Source of the DNA: Echria macrotheca
Taxonomy: Eukaryota > Ascomycota > Sordariomycetes > Sordariales > Schizotheciaceae
NCBI GenBank assembly: GCA_030411725.1
Contig: MU839835.1
Coordinates: 1,488,001-1,552,000 of the forward strand
Reading direction: 5' to 3'
DNA: 64,000 nucleotides
The position numbers and the translations under genes were made by a program. Below the pieces are notes generated by a model. The model was given only the letters and a program-made list of their open reading frames with translations. It did no database searches and was not told where the DNA came from. This document shows, one piece after another, positions 20,010-31,470 of the stretch. The stretch's first letter is position 1. Every line of letters starts with the position of its first letter.

Positions 20010-23000
20010 CGGGGTGGTGCGCAGCAATAAGTAGTTTTTGTTTTTGACCTTTTTTTTCTCACTTCGACACTGGTGCGGCATAGACGGTGTGTTTTTTCCA
20101 TTTGGCTCTCCACGAGCTTTGATGCAATACATAGATAGATCCGATCGGTGGAGGTTTTTTTTCTTCTCGTTGTTCAGGTTTTTCTGCTCGATCCCGATAC
20201 AGCTGGAAGGTGCTAAAGAGGGGGTAGACTCTTTTTTCCTTTCCCTTCCCAGCGCTGCATGGTCTGCATGGTATGGTACCTCTTACGGATCGGAGTCTAA
20301 CGAGTTCATGAGCGGGGAGATTTTGTTCTGGGCGTTTTTAAAAGGGAAGAGGAGGGGAGCATTGGTTTTTTATTGAGTGGGAGCGGTGATCCATTTGGGA
20401 AGCGAAAGCTCTTCATAGACGGGGTGGTGGTCTTTTTCTCAGGCGGAGTTTGGTTTCACTCCTGCGGTGTGGCCAGACTTCGATGGCCACTGCGGAGGCT
20501 CTGGAAATGGTTTCGGGGTTGGAAATTCCGGCGACGAAGGTGCAACATACCTAACTTTAGTTAGTGGTGTACGCCCTCTGCCGGGATTTGTGTGTGTGAT
20601 AGCTGTAAATGTATGAAGCGCGATGAATAAAAAAACAAAGAAATAAATCCAAAAATACGCGGTCGGGCGTGAAACCGGCAGCAAACGCAAATGACACTGT
20701 CAGCTGGGAACAGCACAAACATACAGGGCGACAGGCTGTGTATGCCGAACTCGACACTTGATTGTATCATATCTGACTCCCCACCGGCGTCTGACCCGGC
20801 TGGCGACGCGATAGATGGGCAGAAGTCAAACGGTGGTTTGTTTGGATACCTCCTTTTCCAAGCAAACTGCGGGGCTGCGGTGGCTTGGACAACAATGTCA
20901 CTGGTGTATTGTACCAGATAGATGGAGTAAGCTCACCAATCCCGGTTCTTGTTCCTTATTTACTTTCCGAGGATCGAAATGATGTTCTTTCGAGATGCAA
21001 CTTATTTGGTATTTGTATTGCAAGGAACCAGGTTTTGGTGTGAGGCAAGGGCTTCAGGTTAGGCGTCTGTCATTCCGGGAGACGTACCCATTTGCAGACA
21101 GATACCAGTTTACCCACTCCTTGGTCAAGAAAGGGCAGATTCCATTCTTTCTGTCTCGTTTTTTTTTTCTTCATCGGGTTCTACTGTCAGTCTTGCCGAC
21201 GACTCCTTATTCTCGTCCAGTATCTTAGTTGACTCGAAATAGTTTACCCAGAGGGGGGTGGGTGTTGGAACAAATTCTATTATCAGAGTGTGTACCAAAT
21301 GGTTGTACAAACCCGCTTTTTCTTTTTAACCACCACCCAGCTCTCTCTGTGGGAGCTCCCTGGCAAGGCTGGATACGGTCCTTTATTTTGGGGTTGTCTA
21401 ACGTGTTATCGAGGCAGGAAGGAGTCCACCGCCAGAAACATCTCCCAGCTTCAAAGTATCCCGACCTGTTAGGCCAGGCAGGAGCATCCAGACAAGAGGA
21501 AGGCACGCATCGACCCAGGGCACTGTATTTAGCCAGCCAGATGCTCACCTCTCCTCTTCCACAGAACAAGCATCCTTACCTCAGTATTTCACATCCAAAT
21601 GACATCCCCCAAAACAGCTGGACAAGCTTGTGTGGCTCGCTCCACCACTCAGGAAAACATGGCCACCCAAGCGCGCGAGGCATCTCTTCTTTTTTCTGTT
21701 TCATGCTGCTTGGCGAGATGGGATGATCGCAGAAGGAGCAACCCGAGACTTCTAGTCTGTCTGTCTCTCCCTCTCTTTGCACGCTTGAATCTTTCTCTTC
21801 TCGAATTGTTTTGTGTTGTTCTTTGACCATGTCCCGAAAGAAACTTGCATGAGAACACACAACACCTTGCATGGCCACACAGCGGAGAATGAAGCAGGCC
21901 TGTCAAACACACGTGCACATCGGAAATGCAGGCAGAGCATGCCGGTGCAGGTGGCAAAAACAGAGAGGAGAGGGGATCAAACGCACCTTCATCGTGTTCA
22001 TCCCAGCTTTTTTGTTTCTTTGCCTTTCAGAACAGTCCCCCCACCCCGGCCAGGAACAAGAATGCCGGTGAAAGAGGGTTGTTGCATTACACAACCACAT
22101 GGAGGCACACACTCACACACATACACACATGGATGACAGGCAGGTTGCTCCAGCACAGCCCTGGCTGACATACCTTATCCAAAGCAGCAGAGTGAATTTT
22201 GTTTGCTGTCTGTCACGTGGGAGAGATACACACACACACATACAGCACCCACTTCACTGCTTTGCTGCAGGTAGCCGGGAGGATGATGGGTAGGTACATG
22301 CATCGGGCGGGCGGATCTAAACAGGAGACAGGGGAGGCTGTTGGGCTGGGCACATACCTAATGAATGGCCGTTTGCCTGTCTCTGCCAGATACCTACCAG
22401 ATGCGCATCATCCAGATCAGATCAGATCCGATCCGATCGGAGATGCCGGTACGTGGTTTTTCAGAAGAGTCAGAAACATTAAGTTGAGAGCAGACAGCAA
22501 GCGAGCAAGCAAGCAAGCAGCAGGAGGAGTCAGTGGTGGATCCTGGTTGGGTTTTTTGCGGTGAAGCAGCAGCAGCAACAAGAGACGAAGCGGGACGAGG
22601 ACGATGTACTGTCTTGCGGCGGCGGGCCCACGCTTCCTTTCTGAAGACTCAGAACTGAACCGCTGCCCGGGCACATTTAAAAGATGTTCTGTGTGTCTAG
22701 CTGTCTGTCTGTCTGTCTGTCCTCCTCGTCCTACTCCTCCCGGGTCCGTGGTTCTTGGTTCTTGGTTCGTCTTCTAGCTTGCGCTTCGCTTCCTCTGCTT
22801 GCTGCCGTCGTTCGTATCCAGTCTCCCGTTGTCGCTGGTCACCACCACCACCCCGCAACACTGCACACCTGTTCGTCGGGACCGATTCCTTCCATTAGGG
22901 ATTTGTGTCTACTACTATTGTTGATCATCTTTGTTGCCGAGTTCGAGACTTGTTCACCCGTGTTCCCCAAGGTCCAGGTGGCGACGATATACTAGGAAAG

Positions 23001-23215
23001 AGGATTGGGAGTAGCCGTTGTTTGGGGGGTTATATCTCCGTTTGTTGCTCGCCAATTTTTTTTCTCTCGTTGGACAGACCGACCTGGCGTGTTTGCGGTT
23101 GCCTCTATCCAGTCGATACCCTCAAGTGTCTTTGTCTTTTTTGGTTTCTTGATCCCTCTCGGGAACCTGTGATAGCGGTTCACGGCTCCCGCGTTACTTA
23201 TAGTCGTCTGTAATC
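20010..23215. other. Long intergenic region, probable extended promoter/leader of the CCCH gene
   Basis: About 3.2 kb without a supported gene. Short frames on both strands have no recognisable content. The right half is rich in short tandem repeats and pyrimidine tracts: ACAC runs near 22110-22250, GATC-rich repeats near 22415-22440, GCAAGCAA repeats near 22500 and (CTGT)n at 22700-22720. Such long repeat-rich upstream regions are usual for fungal regulatory genes with long 5' leaders, which fits the zinc-finger gene starting at 23216. Confidence 0.5.
22700..22720. repeat. Tetranucleotide microsatellite (CTGT)n
   Basis: Five tandem copies of CTGT, about 500 bases upstream of the start of the CCCH zinc-finger gene. 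Confidence 0.8.
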
Positions 23216-26200
23216 ATGGACGCAGACGAAGAAAATCGGCACAGGCCCGGTCGACTGGACACGCCGCCGTTGGACAGCACTTCTTCCTCGACTGAGCATT
23301 CTGGGGCGACATTGTCGGGTTACGATCTGGCGAGCGGTGGTGCGAGAAGAAGGCTGCATAGCACCACCCCGTCGACGGCAGACACGGAGCTGTCGGGATG
23401 GCCTACACCTGACCTCGGAAGAGCTCAGTCGACAAACACGGGGTTGCCTGCTGATACACCAGATTCTGTCTTAACGCAGCCTGGCGGTGTCAAACGGTAT
23501 TTGGACAGTCATCAGTCCCTCGTTGCTGCCACAGGCCGGCTTTCATGTGGACCTGCGCCGGCTGAGCCCCGGATGCCCGCCGGCGCCGGCCCCGGAGCTC
23601 GTCGCTATGTACATCCGGGTCCTTCTTTCACGCCGGGCTTGCGGGCTACTTCTGCCACTCACCAACTGTTGGAAGCACAAGCCTTCACGGAAGGACATGC
23701 GGGTGTTTCGGAGTGGCGTGCTTCTTCCTCGACTGGTCAGTCATCGGGGTCAGCTGCCTTCACGCCGGCCCCGGATCCCCGCGCCGTCCCGGCGACAGTG
23801 GGGCCGGCGACATCATACTTGTCTGTTGCAGGTCACACGGCGCCACCGCCGGACCCGCGAGTGGCTTCCTCGACAAGTGAGATGGCGGCCCCGGATCTCC
23901 AGGCTTCGTTCACAACAAACAGACCACCTGCGATCCCGCGTGCTCCTTCCTCGACGGGCCAGACACCACTCAGCCCGCGGGTGACTTTTTCGATGGCTCA
24001 ACCGGTGTCGACGGCTCAACCGGTATCGACGGCACAGGCTGGTTCGGCGACAGGTCCGGACGTGCGGAGTGACTCGGCTAGAGCTGTGCCCTGCGAGTTT
24101 TTTCTTCCGCAACACACGTTGGAGAGACTTTCCAGAGCGGTTGCGAAGCAGGTAGATGGTGGTTCCAACGAGTTTCCTTTCAAGGGTTACAACAAGTCCT
24201 TCGATGTTGAGTTCTTTGGTGAGTTGAGTTATGTCTCCTATCATTTCTTCAGTGTCTGGAGACGCTCTGCTTCTAAGCAGTCGTTTTGCCCAACCTCCGT
24301 CTCTTTCAATTCTACGGCCCTGCTTTGATCTTCCCCATTTTCGAATGCAGAGTTGAACATACCCATCAACTGACTTGAACTAGGTCGCGGTGCCGATATC
24401 AACAAACTGGACAATTACAACACCAAGACAGATGACAAGATGGTTTCCCCGCTACCTTCACACACCGGTAGGTCACTATTCACAAATCATATCTATTCCA
24501 ATAAGCGTCTCTAACATCAAAACTAGCACCTACTTCTGCAGAGGCTGACGCACCGGTCGGCGAGACTAACCCCAGCCGCGCCGGGGACAGCAACTTGGTA
24601 CGTACGCCGACAGCCCCCGAGATACCCTTCGACGTCGCATATTCCAGCCGACAGAGCAGCAGCGCACAATCACTCCCGTCTAGCGCCTGCTGAACCCAGA
24701 CCTGCCAGTTCATACCCAAGATATATATCCACGGGCTAACATTGACACAAACAGACCCACGGCGACCAGCCCGCTGAGAAGACGGCTACGCCGACCGGCA
24801 CCAACCCGCGCGAGCGACGGGGTAGTACCTCGTCGTCGGGATCCATCGATCCCCAAGCGCCCGCGTTCGTGCCCTCCGGCAAGCCTCCTGCTTTTTCCTC
24901 GGCGCTGCCTCCATCCTCAGCTTCCTACAACAATCAACCCTTCTTCCCTTCCGGCGTGCCTCCTTCTTCTCCTTCCTTTATCACCTCCCTAGGAGACTAC
25001 CTCGCCAAACCCCCTCCCCATCACCAAGTCCCCCCAACCAGCACAACCCTCTCCCCACCACCACCTCCTCCTTCAGGTGCCCCCTACTTCCGCGGCCCAA
25101 CAGCACAACAAATCCAAACCCGCTTCAACGCCCACCTCACCTCCTCATCCGCCGCAGAATTCGCCCGCACAGAAACCTGGTTCCACTCTCTCTCCCCAGA
25201 AACCCAATCCCACCCCTCCAACCGCGCAACACTAGCACACGCCTTCCAGACCGCCGAGCGCAACGCCGCCATAAATCTGGGGCTCGTCGACCGCGACGCC
25301 GCGATCCTCCGGAGCGAGAACGTGCTCCCCGAGCACGGCGGGCGCGGAGTCCCGCCGTTTCATACGTACTTGCTGAGAAGGGGGAATGGGACCTATACGA
25401 GGCTGATCCCGGCGGATATGTTGCCGCCGCTGGTGGGGATTCCGGCGTCGCAGGGGGATGCGGAGGGGTGCTGGGTTTGTGAGGTGCCGCCTGTGGCTAG
25501 GGGGGATGGGGTTTGGGTTTATGATCAGGCTGTTCAGTTTGCGGTAAGTGTTTCTTTTCTGGAGGGGGGTGGTTGTTGTTGTTGGGGGGTTGGTAGGGAG
25601 AGGGCTGATAGTAGTTAACAACAAACAGTCTGAGCCGGGAACGGGTAGGAATACACTCAGCAAGGAGGATGCACAGGTATGTCTTTTCCCCTCCCCCTTC
25701 CTTCCCCCTTCCATTCTGGAACAGTTTTCAGAATGGAAAAGGATTTCCTTTGTTCTTTTCTAACCGTTCTTCTTCCTTTTCTCCCTTTCCGACAAAAACA
25801 GTGGATATCTAACTACTTCTACCCACCTGGTGGTGGTGGTGTTGACCAACAAAAGGCGCGCATCGACGAGATTGTTGCAAAGGCTCCCCCACCGTCGTCT
25901 GTCCATTCCACCTCATCACCTACATCCCCGAACGTATCCACCACCACGACCAACAATGCCGAAGATGGAGAAGGTGGAGGGTTATCGACGATGACAAGAA
26001 GTACAATAACGACACGCCCTCCGAAGCGCGCAAAGGTGTACTGTGACAAGTGGGTGCACGAGGGGACCTGCGCCTTCGCACAGCAGGGATGCAAATATCG
26101 TCATGAGATGCCGCTCGATACTGCTACGCAGCATAATCTGGGTCTGTTTCATGGGTTGCCGGCTTGGTGGAAGCGGAGGCAGGCTGAGTTGGCTAGGCAG

Positions 26201-26858
26201 ACTTTAAGGGCTGCTGCTGCGGGTGGTAGTGGGACGACGACGGCGGCGGTGGCGGCGGGGAGAGGTGCTGGTGGTGGTGGTGGTAGTGGTGGTGAGGTAA
26301 GGGCGTTGCCGCTGAGTCCGGGGCAGCAGACGACAACACTAGGTATGGGCCAGGGACAGGGACAGGGACAGCAGATGAGGGGACGGGGATTGATTGGGAG
26401 CAGCGGTGGGACCTTGATGATGGGGTCGGGATCGGGATCGGGAGAAGGTTTGGGGGGAGTAGGTGGAGGAGGAGGAGGAGCCCTGGGAGGATGGGGAGGT
26501 GGAGGTGGTGGAAGTGGTGGGAGTAGTTCGCTCAACTGGCGGGCTGGGAGTCGGCCTATCGGACCTGCTGGTACCTTTTGACCCCTCCTTTTTTTTTCTG
26601 TTGAGACATGATGATGCTAACGTTTTGGTTGGGAATATAGGCCGCACTTCTTCCTCGACGTTCGGACCGATCGGACCGCCGCCGGGTCACGGCGGCTATG
26701 GCTATGGGGGCATACATGAACAAGGACGAGGACAGGGTCAGGGACAGGGACAGGGACAGAACGTTCGCCGCGGATCACCGCTGGCCACCGCCATCATGTC
26801 TCCGCCTTCTCTCGAGTCGGTCGTCGAGGAGAAATCGGAAAAGGATGGGAGCATTTAG
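23216..26858 (+). CDS. CCCH-type zinc-finger protein with low-complexity arms
   Basis: A probable RNA-binding protein of unknown role. Seven exons fit phase and consensus: 23216-24218, 24384-24467, 24527-24597, 24755-25543, 25629-25676, 25802-26570 and 26641-26858, giving 993 residues. The first 330 residues are disordered (Ser/Thr/Pro/Ala) with repeats of a short block (AQPVSTAQPVSTAQ). The middle has a structured segment (ARTETWFHSLSPETQSHPSNRATL and FHTYLLRRGNGTYTRLIPADMLP). The zinc finger is YCDKWVHEGTCAFAQQGCKYRH (spaced pieces C-x8-C-x6-C-x3-H), followed by the EMP and LGLFHGLPAWWKRR extension seen in fungal proteins of this kind. The C-terminal 200 residues are Gly-rich with two GQ repeat runs. 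A single CCCH finger with GQ-rich tails suggests RNA binding and condensate behaviour, which is inference. A 3.2 kb upstream region without genes suggests complex regulation. Confidence 0.85.
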
Positions 26859-27895
26859 ATGGAAGATGGAGCGTACTGTGGAATATGTTGCACACATACA
26901 CATACATACCTCCATTATGGGGGGTTGAGAGGTTTAAACGGGGGAAGGAAGGAAAGGGGCTTCAGAGTATTTGTTATAACCTGCCTGCCTGCCTGGTTCG
27001 GGCCTGTGTTTTCTTTTTGTTTTTTTAGAGAGAGAGAGAGAGAGGGGTGGGTGGGACGTTAAAAAGGAAGGGAATGAGAGGGCTGGGAAAGAGAAAATAG
27101 AATGGGCTGGGTTGAGGCAGGAAAACCCTCTCAAAGATATCCGCTGCGATGATATTGGGTGGTGGGATAGATAAAGATACCATGTTTTTGTAGTTCTGGT
27201 GTTTTTTCTTTTTTCTGTGTTTGTTTTATTTTATTTTGATGCTGCTTCTTCATGTAGGTGTGTATGTTAGTTTGTGTTTTTCGGCCAAAGGGGTTTAATT
27301 GAGTTTGGTGTCTTCCCGTGTTCTGGCGGTAACGAGACACGTGTCTGACATGGCAGAGGCATGGCGCTGATTGTGAGGACACAGGTGACTGATCATGAAG
27401 AAAGTGTGTTGACTTTGGTCTTGAGGCCCCTCTGAGGAATTATTTACACGCCTACCTACTGGGAGCCTATGGTGGCATTTTCAAATTTGCTACTGATGTG
27501 CTGTGTGTGTCTGAGAGAGCGAAGAGCAAATAGATTGAAGTCCTTTCTGAGTCAAATGGCAGGACATGTTTGGTTCTGGATTGGCGGGTTAATGACTCGA
27601 ATACCTTAGTGAGGTGTCTATCTGGGAGGAAGAGAACAAGCATGACCAGTTTCCAAGGAGAGTTTCCATGAACATGGCACGCCAGAGGAACGAAAGCTCT
27701 GAATTTGTCTTGCCAAAGTGGTAATATACTCCTGGTGACTAGCTCTGGTTTGGGTAGTCAACCACACAACCGGTAACAAATTAAGATGTCTCATCTCATC
27801 ACCGATACACTGTTGGTACCCGATTCTCCCTATATATTTCCCACCTGGCCGCGGCCTTGCAAAGTCGATAAACTCAATGACAACAAGCTATATAC
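26859..27895. other. Intergenic: 3' region of the CCCH gene
   Basis: Contains T-rich and GA-repeat tracts (GAGAGAGA near 27030-27045), probably the 3' UTR. No supported gene. Confidence 0.6.
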
Positions 27896-28285
27896 CTACT
27901 CAATTATTGACGGCCCGGCCAAGGGCGCCATCTTGTCGCTCATGGTGCTACCGTACCAAATGTGACGCCCCCGTTCGTGCCAGACCTGCCTTTCTTCCAA
28001 GTGGAAGTCAATAACAGCAATCTCACCACACACATCCCATGACCCGTGGGATGCTTCGGATCGCCAAGTCTTTGACAACATGAAGCGCTTCGATGATGCG
28101 GACTCACATCCGGAGCTTCTAAGACTGTGGCTAATACCCAGGCCGAGCGACAGCAGCGTCAGCGCGAACCAGATCACCCGAAGGCGGTGCTTCTCTTTCA
28201 GAGGATATGGAGGGCCAAACGAGTGCGGCGGGATCTGCGGAACTCTCGCCGGCAGCTCCTCGATGAGCTCTACAGCGGCGGGCAT
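27896..28285 (-). CDS. Hypothetical small protein with one hydrophobic segment
   Basis: Not recognised. From the first ATG (28285) the frame gives 129 residues. It has one membrane-like segment (LRVIWFALTLLSLGLGISHSL) preceded by a basic stretch (KEKHR), and then a soluble part ending GPSIIE. The layout of a short cytoplasmic head, one span and a tail resembles small fungal single-pass proteins, but no family motif is visible. A long + strand frame overlaps it and has no better support. It could be a chance frame. Confidence 0.3.
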   Translation of the reverse strand: MPAAVELIEELPARVPQIPPHSFGPPYPLKEKHRLRVIWFALTLLSLGLGISHSLRSSGCESASSKRFMLSKTWRSEASHGSWDVCGEIAVIDFHLEERQVWHERGRHIWYGSTMSDKMAPLAGPSIIE

Positions 28286-28633
28286 AGCCTGGATGCAGCC
28301 CAAAGATCAGCGCGCGCGCTACCTCTGCTCCTGGCTGCTCACATGTACCATTCCACCAACCCTTCGTTCTCTGTTTAATGCGGATAGTCTGGACCCAACG
28401 CATTTGTTTGTATATATTGCTCGTTTTACGAATTTCGGTGGACACCGAATCTTTTCCACTTTCCTTCTTCATCTACGTGAGGGTACAGTACTGTTCAAAC
28501 GGGTGTGCTGCACAGCATCGCAGATACAACTTTGTGTTGGTGCCTTAGGCCCCACACCACCATATCTTCCATCCTGGACCTTCCAGCGTTTTCCACCTTC
28601 ACCTTCACACACGACCATAGACCAGATAGATCT
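28286..28633. other. Intergenic between weak ORF and gene relic
   Basis: No supported feature; pyrimidine-rich before 28634. Confidence 0.5.
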
Positions 28634-29407
28634 ATGGATCAGTTTCACCCACACACCCCCATTAAGGACTCTGCTAATGAGGAGTTCTTTGACGCCACCA
28701 AGTTGGAAGAAATCGACTCGGAAGCACCTATTCCTCAGAGCAAAAGCCTCTTTTCAGAACGGCCTGATGAACTCCCAATCTCAACAACACTTTGTCTCTC
28801 GGTGAAGTAGCGCTGACCAATGCTGTGCTTACCTTAGAGATGCAGTCGCTCATCTCCCTGCCTAAACTTAGGCCGAGGCCTGTTTCCAAGGTTTCGCTGG
28901 AGCACAACACAGACCCGCATCATCTCCAGGCTTCAGGTCGTCACCATGGCCGAATAACCCGCCTTGGAAGACGAAGAGGGTTCAGCCGAGGATATCAACC
29001 ACCCCGTCTTAACCATCCGCGACAAACAAAGGAGCCTCGTACGCCCCGAGCTCTCTCATTTTCCGTCCCTCTGGCCTTGCCGGCGGCTGGCCCGGGAACA
29101 AGTTGAGCAGCCTACCTCTAAACCTCCGGCCCTGACGGCCAGAATTGAAGAGCTCAACTCTCACGTTGACAACTCCCTACGGTCTCGCGGCATGTGGGTT
29201 CACCAAGAAAGCTCTGGACGTGAAGACAAGGGATGGACCAAGCGACATACAGCTAGGGTTATACCCAAATCAAGGAGCGTATCCGCGTAATTCCCTGGAA
29301 AAGAAAAAAGGAGAACCCACCAGGCTTCCCTGGGGACAAAGGCAGATCCCCCCGCGTCCCGAGCAAGCAAAACAACTCAAGCCGCGCCCCGTTGCTGTCG
29401 AGATGTA
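28634..29407 (+). pseudogene. Frame-broken gene relic of unknown family
   Basis: Coding-like sequence moves between reading frames without usable introns. A clean start (MDQFHPHTPIKDSANEEFF, 28634 on) runs to about 28760. Coding character then continues in another frame (NNTLSLGEVALTNAVLTLEM, about 28765-28930). It goes back to the first frame from 28964 (LEDEEGSAEDINHPVLTIRD and ARIEELNSHVDNSL), and ends in the third frame from about 29180 (GFTKKALDVKTRDGPSD) to a stop at 29405-29407. The only intron that could be proposed, 28793-28828, is too short and leaves the wrong phase. The likely explanation is a decayed gene with several indels. The protein is not recognised. It might instead be a real gene whose exons I have not resolved, or sequence errors. 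Confidence 0.4.
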
Positions 29408-30047
29408 GAACAAACCCGGGGTGGCAGATGAAGGAAAAAATTGCCACCGGCGGTTTTAGTCTCACTTTTATTATCGATGCCCTTCTTCTTTGCTGTAATT
29501 GACACGATAAAGGCGCCTTGCCACCGGTCCGACGTCGATATATACCAACCCCCCCCCCCCCCCCCCCCCTCTTCTCGGATATTTGTTGACAAGTATTCAC
29601 CGATGAGGAAAAAAGACTTGGTCATTTCCCGGCAGCGAAAACAAGTCGACCGACCGACCGACCACTCAGTACGGGAGGACACGGAATGGTACCTCTCTTC
29701 TTTTCGTTTACAAGAACTTCCCCTGGGAATTTAACAGATATCGGGAGGTACCTAGATAGTTTGTGAGGTCCAAACCCAGTCGTCCAGTAACCCTTGGGTG
29801 CCATTAGTGCCGTTGGTGCCGCTGAGTAACTGAATGGACGCGAGATCGCGCGCGTCCAATCGTTCATCTCGAGGCCTGTGTAATAATCAATAGGCCCGCT
29901 GCGTTTCCCTGTAGCAGTATATCCTTCCTGGCATGCGGAAGAAGAAGAAGATTATGTATTGGGATCACTAACAAATTTGTGTAAGGAAGGATTGTGTGAG
30001 ATTTGATAGATATGGCTACTTTGGCGCGGACACGAATATCAAATATT
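29408..30047. other. Intergenic, with poly-C tract
   Basis: Contains a 21-base C run at 29549-29569 and no supported gene. The right end is AT-rich upstream of the tRNA gene. Confidence 0.6.
29549..29569. repeat. Homopolymer of 21 C
   Basis: Uninterrupted run of C on the + strand; its true length is prone to sequencing error. Confidence 0.85.
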
Positions 30048-30152
30048 TCTCTGGTAGTATAGTGGTCAGTATGTGAGCTTGTCAAGCTGGGCTTTCTAGT
30101 AAAAAGTCCCCTGACTTCGCTCGAGACCCGGGTTCAATTCCCGGCCGGAGAG
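30048..30152 (+). tRNA. tRNA-Asp (anticodon GTC) with a 33-base intron
   Basis: Exons 30048-30084 and 30118-30152 give a 72-base tRNA. The acceptor arms are TCTCTGG and CCGGAGA (one T-G pair) with discriminator G. The D-arm contains the A-box TAGTATAGTGG. The anticodon stem TGAGC pairs with GCTCG, and the anticodon GTC is at 30081-30083. The T-arm CCCGGGTTCAATTCCCGG contains the B box. The intron 30085-30117 sits one base 3' of the anticodon, the canonical site. It contains CTGAC, which can pair with the anticodon to form the helix recognised by the tRNA splicing endonuclease. Confidence 0.95.
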
Positions 30153-30720
30153 TAACATGTTTTTTTTTGGTTAATTTTGCAATTCCGGTTTTTTTTTACT
30201 CTCTCTGGGTGTCATGGTAATGCTTCTGTTGTCGGTGGCGCTATTCTGAATGGTGCAAAGAGTGTTTGTTTTTTCTTGACCGCAGTAGTTACATTCTTGT
30301 GGTGCCTAGAAAACCTTGTCAAACGACAAGTTGGTCATGAGTACTTTTTCCGGCCTCGGAATTTGCTGGATACAATGTGACTGCAACCTTTCTTTTATTT
30401 TGCAGGTGATACGCGCAGGAGACTAGGTTCCCTCGATGTTGAGTATGCGAAGTCCTCGACGAATGTTCAGAATGTTGAACCAGACAGCACCAACACAATA
30501 GGTTAGCAACTCTCCCTCCCTCCCTCAATGCGCGTAGCCTCTCCACCCCCCCGGAAAACCCGTCTCGACCCTGTGATCCTCGACTACTAACCCGAGCAGG
30601 ACCGTGTGCGCAAACCAGCACTTGCTTGCACGAGGTAGGTACTTGAAGCCCTCGGACTCAGAGGGGTATATATATATATCTACACATCCCCCTTTCCCTG
30701 CATCACCACAGTACCAGCCA
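30153..30720. other. Intergenic between tRNA-Asp and DUF4202 gene
   Basis: Starts with a T-run at 30160-30167 that suits RNA polymerase III termination of the tRNA. The rest shows only short TA and CT repeats. No supported gene. Confidence 0.6.
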
Positions 30721-31470
30721 TCAAGCCGCATCCCCCTCCTCCAAAGCCCTCTTCACAAGCGCCCCAGCCCTTTCACTCAACTCGAGCCTCAAAGCCAAAG
30801 CCCTCCCCTGGACGCTCATCTTCCCCCACGTCTTCCTCAAAATCCCCACAATCTTATCCTCATCCACATCCTCCCTCCTCTCAAAATCCTCAAACTGATC
30901 ATCCAAAAACACAAGACACGCGACATCCTCGAGAACCTGCACTTCTCTCCCTTCATCTTCCTCGCCCCCCTTCCCCAACCCCTCCTTCCGAATCAACCTC
31001 GCCACTTTGTCAATCACATCCCTCCCCAGCGGCGGATTTATTCCCTCTAGAAGCGAACCAACCTCCTCAGCAGCTCGGGCTTTCAGTCTCGCCCGCCAGG
31101 TGAGATATCCCCCCCTAGTGGGCGGGTACGTCGATCTGGGTATCTCCCAACTAAAACCCCACCTGTCAACATGGCCACCTCCAGCCGGCAGAGAGGAAAG
31201 ACCAAAAAAAAAGGGAAGGGGGGGGGGGGGGACAAACCGGCGGAAATGCTGCGCGCGACAGGCGAGTTGCAGCGCGGGCGAGGCGTCAGGACACCGAACG
31301 GCTAGCCACCTCGACATTTTACGGGCGTAGTCGAGTTCGAATGGGACTTTGTCGTCGGACGACGAGGGACGCGGGTCTTGGGCGTGGGCTGCGTCGATGA
31401 GGGATAGCGCTGTGGTGTAGTTTTCGGGGAGGGCGGGGAGGGTTGTTGTTGTTGTTGTTGGGGTGTCCAT
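30721..31470 (-). CDS. DUF4202 family protein
   Basis: A conserved protein of unknown function found in fungi and bacteria. Two exons fit, 31470-31238 and 31162-30721, giving 224 residues, the full family length. The splice restores QHFRRWGFSWEIPRSTYPPTRGGYLTWR, which is the diagnostic block of the family and holds conserved His, Arg and Tyr residues. Other family blocks are ALSLIDAAHAQDP near the N-terminus, ELDYARKMSRWLAVRCPDAS, LEDVACLVFLDDQFEDF and KTWGKMSVQGRALAL. The intron holds a poly-pyrimidine tract that appears as a G run on the + strand at 31218-31231. The many His/Asp positions recall HD-type metal sites, but a biochemical role is not established. It is transcribed in the same direction as the SCAP-like gene. 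Confidence 0.9.
   Translation of the reverse strand: MDTPTTTTTTLPALPENYTTALSLIDAAHAQDPRPSSSDDKVPFELDYARKMSRWLAVRCPDASPALQLACRAQHFRRFVPPPPLPFFFGLSSLPAGGGHVDRWGFSWEIPRSTYPPTRGGYLTWRARLKARAAEEVGSLLEGINPPLGRDVIDKVARLIRKEGLGKGGEEDEGREVQVLEDVACLVFLDDQFEDFERREDVDEDKIVGILRKTWGKMSVQGRALALRLELSERAGALVKRALEEGDAA

Noticed and set aside
28080..28805. 241-codon + strand frame
   Set aside because: Composition is unlike coding sequence in this window and it overlaps the gene relic in a different frame.
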